Shown: piece after piece, positions 18,631 through 26,895 of the stretch
Layout of the letters: every line of letters starts with the position of its first letter
Position numbering within the stretch: the stretch's first letter is position 1
Assembly (NCBI RefSeq): GCF_006381105.1
Contig: NZ_VDET01000021.1
Coordinates: forward strand, 33,111-97,110
Origin: Flavicella sediminum
GTDB taxonomy: Bacteria; Bacteroidota; Bacteroidia; Flavobacteriales; Flavobacteriaceae
DNA: 64,000 nucleotides
Direction: 5' to 3'
Made by a program: the position numbers and the translations under genes
The notes under the pieces: model-generated
Seen by the model: only the letters and a program-made list of their open reading frames with translations
Told to the model about the DNA's origin: nothing
Database searches by the model: none

Positions 18631-20193
18631 ATGAAAGCTCTTATAAAAAACATTCTTAAAATTACTGGCTATGCTTTTACGGTAGCTATCTATCTTTCTT
18701 TTAATACGCTTTTGGCTAGTTCTAAAAAACCAAAGCCAAATGTTATTTTTGTGTTTTCTGATGATCAAAGATTTAATTCTTTAAGTATGACTGGAGATGC
18801 AGTTACTAAAACTCCAAATATTGATCAACTAGCTAAAGAAGGAGTGTTTTTTAACAATGCCTATATCACTAGTCCTATTTGTGGACCTAGTAGAGCTAAT
18901 ATATTTTCAGGGCAATGGGAAAGAAAAAACAAAATTGGTTTTAACTATGTTTCTAAAAACTTAATATCTGAAGAAACTTATCAAAATAGTTGGTTGGCAC
19001 AGTTAAAAAAAGCAGGATATTCTACAGCATTTATTGGAAAAAGTCACACCAAAATTGCCGACAGAAAAAACACTCCTTTAAATAAAAATACGGATTTTGC
19101 TTATTACGGAGAAGGCCACTTAGGATTTTATCCTGCAAGAAAACACAAACAGTTTTCTAACCTAAAAAACAAAACTCAAATAGAAGGATTGTTAGAGGCT
19201 ACAAAAGCTTATTTAACACAAGATGATAGCTACGATTATTTTTACAAAAATGCGTTGCCTTCTATTCAAAATCAATTACAAAAAAGGGATCCTAAAAAGC
19301 CTTTTTCTGCTTGGATTAACTTAAACCTTCCACACGCATCTAGTATTGGAGGAATGGGATCACAAGCCACAGATCCGGAATACTACAAAACACTTTATAA
19401 CGATGTAAAACATCAAATTGAACTTCCGGAAGGATATCCGCAAGACATTAGTTTACCAGACAATGTATATGCTACCAAAGATTTAATGAAGTATTATGTA
19501 ACATCTAACAAAAACAGATTGTTAAACGAGAAACTTAAGATGGATAGAGCAGTATACGCTATTGATCTAATGATGGGAAATTTACGTGCCTTTTTAAAAG
19601 AAATTGGAGAAGATAAAAACACCATTATAGTGTTTTGTTCAGACAACGGTTTGTTTTTAGGAGAACACGGTTTAGGTGGTAAAACTATTTTGTACGATGA
19701 ATCAGTACACGTTCCCCTAGTTGTATATTCTCCATTATTCGATAAAAAAACAAAAGGTAAAGTAATTGATGAATTGGTAGTTGGACAAGATATTCCTGCC
19801 ACTATTTTAGATATGTGTGGTATAGCTGTTCCTAAATCGTACCAAGGAAAAAGCATGCTTCCTTTAATTGAGAAAAATAAAACTCCTTGGAGAGAAGAAA
19901 TCTTTTTGGAAAACTTATTTACAGATCAAGGTTATCCTCGTCAGGAAGGAATAAGAACAAAACAATACAAATACATTCGCTCTTTTAGTAAAGAAAATGA
20001 CAGAAGTAAATATTTACCTGAACAGTCTATCAAAACAAAAGAAGCGCCTATTTACGAAGAATTGTTTGATATTTTAAAAGATCCTAAAGAGCAAAATAAT
20101 TTAGCTTCCATTCCAAAATATAAAAGTGAACTGGATTATTTTAGGAAAAAATGTAGTGAAAAAGCAGAAGAATTATTAACCTCCTGTGACTAA
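18631..20193 (+). CDS. Sulfatase (S1 family)
   Basis: A 520-residue secreted sulfatase with a signal peptide of about 30 residues (hydrophobic stretch YAFTVAIYLSFNTLLAS). Metal-binding DD is at 44-45, and the formylglycine motif CGPSR has Cys84. The sequence FSDDQRFNSLSM and the GEHGLGGKTILYDESVHVPL block mark the subgroup that includes iduronate-type and choline-type sulfatases, distinct from the CTPTR paralogues nearby. It is the last gene of the tight 13127-20193 operon; a gap of 263 bp follows. It presumably acts on a monosaccharide or small oligosaccharide freed by the fucosidases next to it. Confidence 0.94.
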   Translation: MKALIKNILKITGYAFTVAIYLSFNTLLASSKKPKPNVIFVFSDDQRFNSLSMTGDAVTKTPNIDQLAKEGVFFNNAYITSPICGPSRANIFSGQWERKNKIGFNYVSKNLISEETYQNSWLAQLKKAGYSTAFIGKSHTKIADRKNTPLNKNTDFAYYGEGHLGFYPARKHKQFSNLKNKTQIEGLLEATKAYLTQDDSYDYFYKNALPSIQNQLQKRDPKKPFSAWINLNLPHASSIGGMGSQATDPEYYKTLYNDVKHQIELPEGYPQDISLPDNVYATKDLMKYYVTSNKNRLLNEKLKMDRAVYAIDLMMGNLRAFLKEIGEDKNTIIVFCSDNGLFLGEHGLGGKTILYDESVHVPLVVYSPLFDKKTKGKVIDELVVGQDIPATILDMCGIAVPKSYQGKSMLPLIEKNKTPWREEIFLENLFTDQGYPRQEGIRTKQYKYIRSFSKENDRSKYLPEQSIKTKEAPIYEELFDILKDPKEQNNLASIPKYKSELDYFRKKCSEKAEELLTSCD

Positions 20194-20456
20194 GTTGTTT
20201 TTCATAATAGTAAGAAAAACAGGATCAATTAATGAGCTAATAACAGGTTTAGATAGTTTAGAGCAATTTTTTGATGAGATTGAGAAAACACAACTGTTCT
20301 TTTGAAGCTAACTTTGACCTAGTCAATCTACAGTCTTGGCGTAACAACAAGTCTGTTGATTTATAAGAATAGTTTTAAGGTAGCTAGACTTAAATAGTTT
20401 TCAGAAAAACAATTTATAGAAACTGCCAAAGGTGAAATTCAATTAAATTAGCAAGT
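20194..20456. repeat. Intergenic gap with degenerate repeat copy B
   Basis: No gene is present in these 263 bp. A stretch at about 20210-20290 reads as a short broken frame containing DSLEQFFDEIEK, and a closely similar stretch recurs at 25141-25220 (DSLQQFFDELEK). The core at 20255-20288 also resembles sequences at 22110-22141 and, weakly, 13041-13072. It looks like a decayed fragment of one gene or mobile element repeated in front of island genes, though a shared regulatory leader is not excluded. Confidence 0.4.
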
Positions 20457-22022
20457 ATGAATAAATCGAATGTTTTTAATGCAAAATTAATTTTGGCAAT
20501 GTTGTTAACTGTTGTTTTGGACGTGAATGCTCAAAAAAAATCAGAACAACCCAATATTGTTTTTATCATTTGTGACGATTTAGGTTATGGAGATGTACAG
20601 AGTTTGGCTCCAGAAACAAGTAAAATTAAAACACCACATATTGATAGGTTAACACGAGAAGGAATGGTGTTTACAGATGCACATTCTGGCTCATCGGTTT
20701 GTACTCCAACACGTTATGGTATCATGACAGGGAGGTATAGTTGGCGAACAAAACTTCAAAGCGGTGTTGTTCAAGGCTTTGCTCCAAATTTAGTTGCAGA
20801 GGATCGACCAACAATTGGTAATTTTCTTAAAAGTCAAGGCTATCATACTGCAATCATAGGAAAATGGCACTTGAATTTTCAATATCTAGATGCTGTTTCA
20901 AAAGAACCTATTTCAAAAATTGGAAAAAAACAGTTGCCACCAGTAGGTGCCATTATTCCTGATGGACCTATACATCGTGGGTTCGATTATTACCACGGTT
21001 TTCATCATGCCAGAGATATGAAAGCTGTGATTGAAAATGACAAAGTAATTCTTTATGATGATGAAATTAATATGTTACCTCGTTTGACTAGTAAATCGGT
21101 CAATTATATTCATCAACAGGCAAAAAATAAAGATGGAAAACCATTTTTTTTATATGTTCCTTTAGGCTCTCCACATACACCAATATTGCCTTCAAAAGAA
21201 TGGCAGGGTAAAAGCGGAATGGGGGCATATGCCGATTTTGTGATGCAAACAGATGCAACGGTAGGATCGATTACAAAAGCACTAGATGAATCGGGCTTGT
21301 CGAAAAATACCTTGCTTATATTTACAAGTGATAATGGTACGTCTAAAGCGGCAGATATTCCAAATTTAGAGAAATATGGACATATTGTAAGTGCTGGATA
21401 CCGTGGTTCAAAATCAGATTTATGGGATGGTGGTCATCGAGTGCCTTTTATTGTAAAATGGCCAAATAAAGTAAAAGCCCACTCAACCAATAGTTCGTTA
21501 ATTTGTTTAACGGATGTTTTGGCTACGTTTTCTGAAATAACGCATGTTGCTGTACCAAGTAAAAGTGGTGAGGATAGCGTAAGTTTTTTAGCTGCATTAA
21601 AAGGAGAAAAAATAAAGAGTACCAGAGCGGGAGTAATTCATCACTCAATTAGTGGGCATTTTGCCTATCGATTAGGGAAATGGAAATTACTATTAGCCAA
21701 AGGATCTGGCGGTTGGTCGTCACCAAGAGAAAACGAGTCTTCTAAAATGCCAATTGCGCAATTATATGATATAGAAAAAGATCCGGCAGAAACTCAAAAT
21801 TTGTACGAAACCCGTCCTGAAATTGCAAAAAAACTTTTAAAGCAATTGGAATTAGATATCAAAACAGGGCGAAGTACAAAAGGAGAATTCTCAAAAAATG
21901 ATGTAGATAAAATCATTTTATGGAAAAGCGAAAACAGTAATAAGGCTAAAAATAAGTCCAAAAAAAATAAGAAGGCAAAAAAGAAAAGGTCTAAAAAGAA
22001 GAAGTCTAGAGAGGAGGTTTAA
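20457..22022 (+). CDS. Sulfatase (S1 family) with lysine-rich C-terminal tail
   Basis: A 521-residue secreted sulfatase with a signal peptide of about 25 residues. DD is at residues 40-41, and the formylglycine motif CTPTR has Cys82. GKWHLN, TSDNGTS and GGHRVPF are in the expected places. It is a paralogue of the sulfatase at 10389-11969. The last 30 residues are almost pure lysine, asparagine, arginine and serine. This highly basic tail lies beyond the fold and may hold the enzyme on polyanionic, sulfated glycan or on the outer membrane. It stands alone, with gaps of 263 bp before and 172 bp after, and a hairpin follows its stop, so it is probably a single-gene unit. Confidence 0.94.
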   Translation: MNKSNVFNAKLILAMLLTVVLDVNAQKKSEQPNIVFIICDDLGYGDVQSLAPETSKIKTPHIDRLTREGMVFTDAHSGSSVCTPTRYGIMTGRYSWRTKLQSGVVQGFAPNLVAEDRPTIGNFLKSQGYHTAIIGKWHLNFQYLDAVSKEPISKIGKKQLPPVGAIIPDGPIHRGFDYYHGFHHARDMKAVIENDKVILYDDEINMLPRLTSKSVNYIHQQAKNKDGKPFFLYVPLGSPHTPILPSKEWQGKSGMGAYADFVMQTDATVGSITKALDESGLSKNTLLIFTSDNGTSKAADIPNLEKYGHIVSAGYRGSKSDLWDGGHRVPFIVKWPNKVKAHSTNSSLICLTDVLATFSEITHVAVPSKSGEDSVSFLAALKGEKIKSTRAGVIHHSISGHFAYRLGKWKLLLAKGSGGWSSPRENESSKMPIAQLYDIEKDPAETQNLYETRPEIAKKLLKQLELDIKTGRSTKGEFSKNDVDKIILWKSENSNKAKNKSKKNKKAKKKRSKKKKSREEV

Positions 22023-22041
22023 GATTTACTGTCTGAAAATA

Positions 22042-22083
22042 AATTCACCTCTAGTTGCTGTCAAAGGCTTCTAGAGGTGAATT
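22042..22083 (+). terminator. Hairpin after sulfatase gene
   Basis: A perfect 13-bp inverted repeat (arms 22042-22054 and 22071-22083, beginning AATTCACCTCTAG) with a 16-nt loop lies 20 bp after the stop of the sulfatase. No long T run follows, so it may be a weak terminator or a 3'-end stabilising hairpin. It could act for either strand. Confidence 0.55.
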
Positions 22084-22109
22084 GCTTTACAACAATAGGG
22101 TTCATGCCT

Positions 22110-22141
22110 GTTTACAGCAATGGTTTGATGAAAAAGAGAAA
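22110..22141 (+). repeat. Degenerate repeat copy C
   Basis: This stretch (TTTACAGCAATGGTTTGATG and the following A/G-rich bases) matches the cores at 25183-25218 and 20255-20288, and more weakly 13041-13072. It ends 54 bp before the ATG of the T9SS-secreted enzyme. Confidence 0.4.
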
Positions 22142-22194
22142 GTCGTTTTTTTATAGATAGACGTACTTTGTTTTCAAGTAAGCAAAACCAAACT

Positions 22195-24141
22195 ATGTTC
22201 AAAAAAAATACAATTTTAATGCTGTTAATGCTGGCATTTGTAAGTAGTACACAGGCTCAATTTTTATGGTATGAAAATGAAACGAATACAAATCATTTAG
22301 AGTATTCCAAGACTTCCTCAGGAACTTTTTTTACGAATGTGGAAAATCCAGATACTTCTGGAATTAATGCTAATGCAAGCGTAGCTAAATTTAATAGAAA
22401 TGAAGGTGTAAAGGCTTTTTTAGATTTTAACTTGTACAAGCCCATCACCAATTTAACGGGGTTTTCAATTACTATAAAAGCGTATTTGGACATACCTACG
22501 GAAGAGCTAACAACTGTTAATAAAAGGTTTAGAATGTATGTGTCAAGTTCTTCTGTAAATGGAGCAATTTATAAGCAACTTAATTTTACAGCAGGCCAAA
22601 AATGGGAATCTTTTACATTTGAATTTGATGGTGAAGCAATTTCTGAAGCGTTGAGTAACTCAGGTGGTTTTGATCAAATAAAAATAGGTTTTGCCAATAG
22701 CAATACTTCGCTTCCTGCGGCAAGTTATTATTTAGATAGTATTTCAGGAACTACAGAGCAAACAAGACCTGCGGCTAGTTGGATGGCTGGTTCATGGGGA
22801 GTTACTTTTCCAGTATTTGGAGGGGAACGACTGGATGCTGAAGTTGCAGGTGGTTATGATTTACTTGGTGGCGCTCAAGAAATTGTAGCAGAACTCCCAG
22901 CAGTTGGTCATGTAATTACAAACCTTTCTTATTTTGCACATTCGTATTATTTCCCTTTAAGAGAAAATAGGTATGTAGATGTTGCCAATGAAATTCATTC
23001 CAGTATTGTTCCGAGTGTTGAAAATGGAGAAATTATATATGAGGTTTTGCAAACTTTTAAAGACGCAAATAAAAAAGTCATATTGTATATTTCTACCAAT
23101 TATTTTGAAAGAGCAAGTAATGAGGTGAAAAATGCATGGCTTGACTATTACACGGCTAAATTTGCTGGGGATGAATATGCGGCTTATGAAAATTTGATCA
23201 AAGGTTTTGTTGAGCAAGTAAAAAACTATGCTGATGGTTATTGGTTAGATACTACATCGTCATTAGCCAATGATGGAAAACTAGATGATTTTATTCTAAT
23301 GCTAAAAGAAACGGATCCAGGAGCAGCGGTTAGTGCCAATTATCAAAAAAACTATTTTGTCGATGAAAATGAGGCATTTATTTATGTTGATTCAGACGGT
23401 ATTGATGATGAAGATCCTACGGATTATAAAATTGTATTGCATGAGCCTTTAAATGCTTTTCAAGACTTTACCAACGGACATGTAACTCCGCTTGGACAAG
23501 GAGCTCCTCCTAATTCTTTTGGATACGAAGAGTATACCTTACCTAATATGGCAGCTGAACCTTGGTTTAATTTTGAAGGGAAAGATGTTTTAAAACATGC
23601 TTGGTTTCCTATTAGAGAAAGATGGCATGTACCAACGCAAGATTTGGTTTTTGAGACAGAGCAAGCCTATCGCTATGTAAGAACTGTGGTTGATGGGAAT
23701 GCTTCGATTACTTTTGCGAATACAACCGATGATGGTCTTGTAAAAGCTGGGTATATGATGGCTGATGAAATGGCTATAATGAAAGAAATTAATACGAGAT
23801 TACTTAGCAATCCAATTCCAAATTACGAGCCTTATGTCAGGCCAGAAGGTGCCTACCTTTTAGGAGAAGAAAATTTAGAAGTTCAGAGTTTTCCTACCAA
23901 AAAAGTTCATATTTATCCAAATCCGGTAGTTCATGAAGTAAGTTTGACCAAAAGTATTGCAGCGGCGTATACAGTTCACTTAATTTCTGTAACGGGTGTT
24001 TCTGTTTTGAAAACTACATGGTCGGGAGCGGAATTAACAAAAAAACTAGATGTTTCTCATCTTACTTCAGGTATCTACTTTTTAAAATTATCTGATGAAA
24101 AAAATCTGGATAGCATTCGGAAAATAATTATAACTCAATAA
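22195..24141 (+). CDS. T9SS-secreted putative endo-fucanase (GH168-like?), three domains
   Basis: A 648-residue exported protein. I chose ATG 22195 over the TTG at 22168, since 22195 directly precedes a signal peptide (MFKKNTILMLL). Residues about 22-185 form a jelly-roll, carbohydrate-binding-like domain. A catalytic-looking domain (about 190-555) is highly similar to the lipoprotein at 25341-26570, sharing GSWGVTFP, GGERLD, LPAVGHVITNL, YADGYWLDTT, GHVTPLGQGAPPNS and KHAWFP. The end is a type IX secretion sorting domain (HIYPNPV through GIYFLKL). Conserved acids (Asp in YWLDTT and Glu about 60 residues later in LHEPL) could be a retaining pair, with spacing reminiscent of GH168 endo-fucanases. 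The family call is from memory. Export fits initial depolymerisation of a large glycan outside the cell. Confidence 0.6.
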   Translation: MFKKNTILMLLMLAFVSSTQAQFLWYENETNTNHLEYSKTSSGTFFTNVENPDTSGINANASVAKFNRNEGVKAFLDFNLYKPITNLTGFSITIKAYLDIPTEELTTVNKRFRMYVSSSSVNGAIYKQLNFTAGQKWESFTFEFDGEAISEALSNSGGFDQIKIGFANSNTSLPAASYYLDSISGTTEQTRPAASWMAGSWGVTFPVFGGERLDAEVAGGYDLLGGAQEIVAELPAVGHVITNLSYFAHSYYFPLRENRYVDVANEIHSSIVPSVENGEIIYEVLQTFKDANKKVILYISTNYFERASNEVKNAWLDYYTAKFAGDEYAAYENLIKGFVEQVKNYADGYWLDTTSSLANDGKLDDFILMLKETDPGAAVSANYQKNYFVDENEAFIYVDSDGIDDEDPTDYKIVLHEPLNAFQDFTNGHVTPLGQGAPPNSFGYEEYTLPNMAAEPWFNFEGKDVLKHAWFPIRERWHVPTQDLVFETEQAYRYVRTVVDGNASITFANTTDDGLVKAGYMMADEMAIMKEINTRLLSNPIPNYEPYVRPEGAYLLGEENLEVQSFPTKKVHIYPNPVVHEVSLTKSIAAAYTVHLISVTGVSVLKTTWSGAELTKKLDVSHLTSGIYFLKLSDEKNLDSIRKIIITQ

Positions 24142-24161
24142 AAATAGTTAATATATAGCCT

Positions 24162-25010
24162 ATGAAAAATTTATTATTGTCCTTGCCAATCGGAATCGGA
24201 ATGTTGTTTTTAAGCGGCTTCATTTCTGTAAATAATGAACGAACTACGAGTCAAAGTTTTTGTAGTAAAAAAGTGATTCAAAATAAAGAAACCGCTAACT
24301 CACGACTTAAAATTTATTATATAAGGCATGCTGAAGGTGGACACAATGTAAAAAAGGAATGGGGAATATTTCCAGAGAGTACATGGCCTTCTTATGTAGG
24401 AAATCCGAATATGTTTACCCCTAAGGGAATTATGCAGCAATCTAGAGTTGCCAATAAGTTAAAACGATTTCATTTTGATTATGTAGCCGTAAGTCCCGCG
24501 TGGCGTTGTAAAAACACCATATTACCTTATTTAAAGGCTTCAAAAAAGAAAGCAGAAATTTGGCCTGAATTGGCTGAGATATATGCAACAAATTTGATGA
24601 TTTCACCAGATTTACCCAAACATGAATCAAAAGAAAAAATTCTTGGAGCAGGTACATTAATAAAATTACTTCCTGAAGAAGAACCTTATTTTACCCTACG
24701 TAAAAATGGCTTGTATGAATTTAAGAAAGCTCGTTTTCCTAGAGATCATTCGGAAACTGCGAAAGAGAATGCCGCAAATAAAATTGTTATTGATAAGGTA
24801 TTGGAGTTAATAGCTGATCAAAGCAAGTCTTCTAATACAATACTCTTATCAGGGCATGGAAGTAGTGGTGCCGCTATTTTAAGAATGCTAACTAAGAATC
24901 CATTGTATCATTTTCCACAAATTTCGAATACAGGCATTTGGATGGTGGAACAACAAGAAGATGGAGCTTTTCAATTAAAAATGTTCAACGATGTTCCTTT
25001 TCCAGGTTAA
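24162..25010 (+). CDS. Exported histidine phosphatase superfamily protein
   Basis: A 282-residue protein with an N-terminal signal peptide (hydrophobic about residues 4-21). The catalytic RHAEGGHN motif near residue 55 and the second histidine in LLSGHGSSGA near residue 228 place it in the phosphoglycerate-mutase-like histidine phosphatase superfamily. It starts 20 bp after the T9SS enzyme and is probably cotranscribed with it. A phosphatase inside a fucan island is unexpected. It could act on phosphorylated sugars, release phosphate from co-occurring polymers, or hydrolyse another ester. I see no feature that identifies the substrate. Confidence 0.8.
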   Translation: MKNLLLSLPIGIGMLFLSGFISVNNERTTSQSFCSKKVIQNKETANSRLKIYYIRHAEGGHNVKKEWGIFPESTWPSYVGNPNMFTPKGIMQQSRVANKLKRFHFDYVAVSPAWRCKNTILPYLKASKKKAEIWPELAEIYATNLMISPDLPKHESKEKILGAGTLIKLLPEEEPYFTLRKNGLYEFKKARFPRDHSETAKENAANKIVIDKVLELIADQSKSSNTILLSGHGSSGAAILRMLTKNPLYHFPQISNTGIWMVEQQEDGAFQLKMFNDVPFPG

Positions 25011-25340
25011 CAAAATTATTTTCCGGCTTGTTTTTATAGAGTGCTCTGTAAAGTAATGACCATGAATTATTGAATCATAGCTCTTTGTTACTAAGAATTT
25101 TCTAGCTAAAGCAGAACCTTGTTGAAGTGATCTGTTTGTAGGTAAAATTCATTGCGTCAATATTTTAGGTGTGGGTTATGATAGTTTACAGCAATTTTTT
25201 GATGAGTTAGAGAAAAGGATATGGCTTTATAGAAGCTATTTTTACAAGGGCTTAAATCTTGGAAATAACCTTTGTGTTTAGGCTGATGAACGAATCAACC
25301 CAATAAAAGAATAATTTTAATTTGATTATCTTTTAGGAAC
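25011..25340. repeat. Intergenic gap of 330 bp with degenerate repeat copy D
   Basis: No intact gene. The stretch 25141-25260 reads as a short open fragment (VNILGVGYDSLQQFFDELEK, then a stop soon after) resembling the one at 20210-20290. The core at 25183-25218 is the best preserved copy of the repeat. It lacks a start codon and is broken on both sides. The rest shows no clear promoter consensus or hairpin. Confidence 0.4.
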
Positions 25341-26570
25341 ATGAATACAATTATGAAAAGATTATATACCACAGTATTTTGCATTTTATTTCTTTTTGCT
25401 TGTTCTAAAGCCAAAGAAGGAGTTAAGATAGAAGAGGAAGTGCCCGAAGAAATAATTACGGAACCAACAACGACAGTAGATTGGTTGGCGGGTTCTTGGG
25501 GAGTTACATTTCCTATTTATGGAGGAGAAAGGTTAGATTCTGAAGTTTCAGGAGGCTATGCTTACTTAAATGGTGCCCAGCAAATTGTAGATGAACTTCC
25601 GGCTGTTGGGCATGTGATCACAAATCTTACCAATTTCGCAAAATCTTATTATTTCACTTTAAGAGGAAATGACAATGTGGATATTGCGACCGAAATTGAC
25701 GAAAGTATGGTACCTAGTCTTCAAAATGAAAGCATCATTTTTGAGGTGCTTCAAAAGTTCAGAAAGGCAGGAAAGAAAAATATTTTGTACATCTCTACCA
25801 ATTATTTTGATCGATTGGATGAGGCAACACATCAAAAATGGGTGAATTATTACACAAACAATTTTGCCGGTGATGAGTACTTAGCGTATAGAGATTTAAT
25901 TCAAGGATATATTTATCGAGTAAAAGATTACGCCGATGGTTATTGGTTGGATACTACGGCTGAGCTAGACGATGATGGGCATATAGAAGATTTTGTTCAA
26001 ATGATTAGAGATGCGCATCCAGGATGTGCTATTTCAGCTTCGCCAAACGGTGCTTATTTTCAAGAAAATGGTGAAAATATTTTAGTAGATTCTGATGGTC
26101 TTGATGATGAAGATGACAGAGATTATAAAATTGTAAGTTTTGAAGGAGTGAATAAGTACCAAGACTTTACAAGTGGTCATGTAACACCCTTGGGGCAAGG
26201 AGCTCCTCCTAATTCTTGGGCTTATGAAGAATTTACCATGCCTGCTATGGTGGCAAATCCATGGGATGACTATGAAGGAAAAACAATACTAAAACATGCT
26301 TGGTTTCCAATGAGAGATAAATGGCATGTTGCTTCAGCAAACCTAATATTTGGAACAGAAGATGCTTACAGGTTTACTAGAACTTTAGTAGATGCCAAAG
26401 CGGGAATTACTTTTGCAACTACGGTTTCTGATAAAGGGAGTAATAAAGGTTCTTTAATGACTGAAGAAATGACCATTATGAAAGAAATTAATACTAGATT
26501 ATTAGCCAACCCTATGCCAAATTATGTGCCTTATGTTAGGCCAGAAGGGGCTTTTCTTGTGGGTGAATAA
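25341..26570 (+). CDS. Lipoprotein putative endo-fucanase (GH168-like?)
   Basis: A 409-residue lipoprotein (FLFAC, acylated Cys21) with an acidic linker rich in E, P and T up to about residue 45. One catalytic-looking domain follows that parallels the middle of the protein at 22195-24141. Shared blocks include GGERLD, AVGHVITNL, YADGYWLDTT (Asp204), a Glu at about 268 (SFEGV), GHVTPLGQGAPPNS and KHAWFPM. It lacks both the N-terminal carbohydrate-binding-like domain and the sorting domain of its paralogue. The pair therefore looks like one freely secreted and one membrane-anchored version of the same activity. An endo-fucanase role is inferred from the island and from spacing of the conserved acids, not from a proven match. 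An M at residue 5 is an alternative start. Confidence 0.6.
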   Translation: MNTIMKRLYTTVFCILFLFACSKAKEGVKIEEEVPEEIITEPTTTVDWLAGSWGVTFPIYGGERLDSEVSGGYAYLNGAQQIVDELPAVGHVITNLTNFAKSYYFTLRGNDNVDIATEIDESMVPSLQNESIIFEVLQKFRKAGKKNILYISTNYFDRLDEATHQKWVNYYTNNFAGDEYLAYRDLIQGYIYRVKDYADGYWLDTTAELDDDGHIEDFVQMIRDAHPGCAISASPNGAYFQENGENILVDSDGLDDEDDRDYKIVSFEGVNKYQDFTSGHVTPLGQGAPPNSWAYEEFTMPAMVANPWDDYEGKTILKHAWFPMRDKWHVASANLIFGTEDAYRFTRTLVDAKAGITFATTVSDKGSNKGSLMTEEMTIMKEINTRLLANPMPNYVPYVRPEGAFLVGE

Positions 26571-26628
26571 AACTTATTCACTAATTGTTTTGATAGATTA
26601 TTTTTTTTAATAACTCTAAGCCTACTGC

Positions 26629-26663
26629 CTACAAGAAAAAAGCAATAAAAAGACTGAAATGAG
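26629..26663 (+). repeat. 35-bp exact repeat, copy 1
   Basis: This stretch is identical over 35 bp to 33967-34001 and continues 4 bp to the left with one mismatch (26625-26663 versus 33963-34001). Both copies lie in gaps before sulfatase genes and begin CTACAAGAAAAAAGCAATAA. A shared leader, regulator site or mobile-element remnant is possible. Confidence 0.8.
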
Positions 26664-26673
26664 TACAGTGAAT

Positions 26674-26719
26674 AAAGCTATATATGAATTTATTTGCAAA
26701 TAAATTCATATATAGCTTT
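26674..26719. terminator. Perfect 46-bp palindrome, probable terminator or operator
   Basis: The two 23-bp halves (26674-26696 and 26697-26719) are exact reverse complements, centred on TTGCAA. The left half begins AAAGCTATATATG. A short T run follows. It lies about 100 bp after the lipoprotein enzyme gene and 177 bp before the next sulfatase. As RNA it would fold into a long A/U-rich hairpin able to end transcription. As DNA it could be a dimer-binding site. Confidence 0.6.
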
Positions 26720-26720
26720 T

Positions 26721-26876
26721 GTGTTGAGAAAAAAACAAAAAAACTTTAAAGTAATAACAGTTTTATATGCCATCTTTCTTTTATCTATATCATGTGGAGC
26801 TGTAAATACAGATTCTGATGTTGTAACTATTAGAAAGAGTCCTTCAGAAGTAATACTTGAAAATATACAGATGTGA
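26721..26876 (+). CDS. Small putative lipoprotein or gene fragment
   Basis: About 51 codons read from GTG 26721 (or TTG 26724), with a hydrophobic segment ending in LSISC, a plausible lipobox, and a polar tail of about 27 residues. No ATG is available and the frame starts inside or next to the 46-bp palindrome, so it may be the remains of a longer gene. It ends 19 bp before the next sulfatase. I recognise no family. Confidence 0.25.
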   Translation: MLRKKQKNFKVITVLYAIFLLSISCGAVNTDSDVVTIRKSPSEVILENIQM

Positions 26877-26895
26877 ATAATAAACTCTTGAAATT

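Noticed and set aside
21930..22022. A-rich repetitive DNA that could suggest a repeat array
   Set aside because: It encodes the lysine-rich tail of the sulfatase. The stretch at 35635-35702 is the same case. No CRISPR-like spacing is present anywhere in the window.
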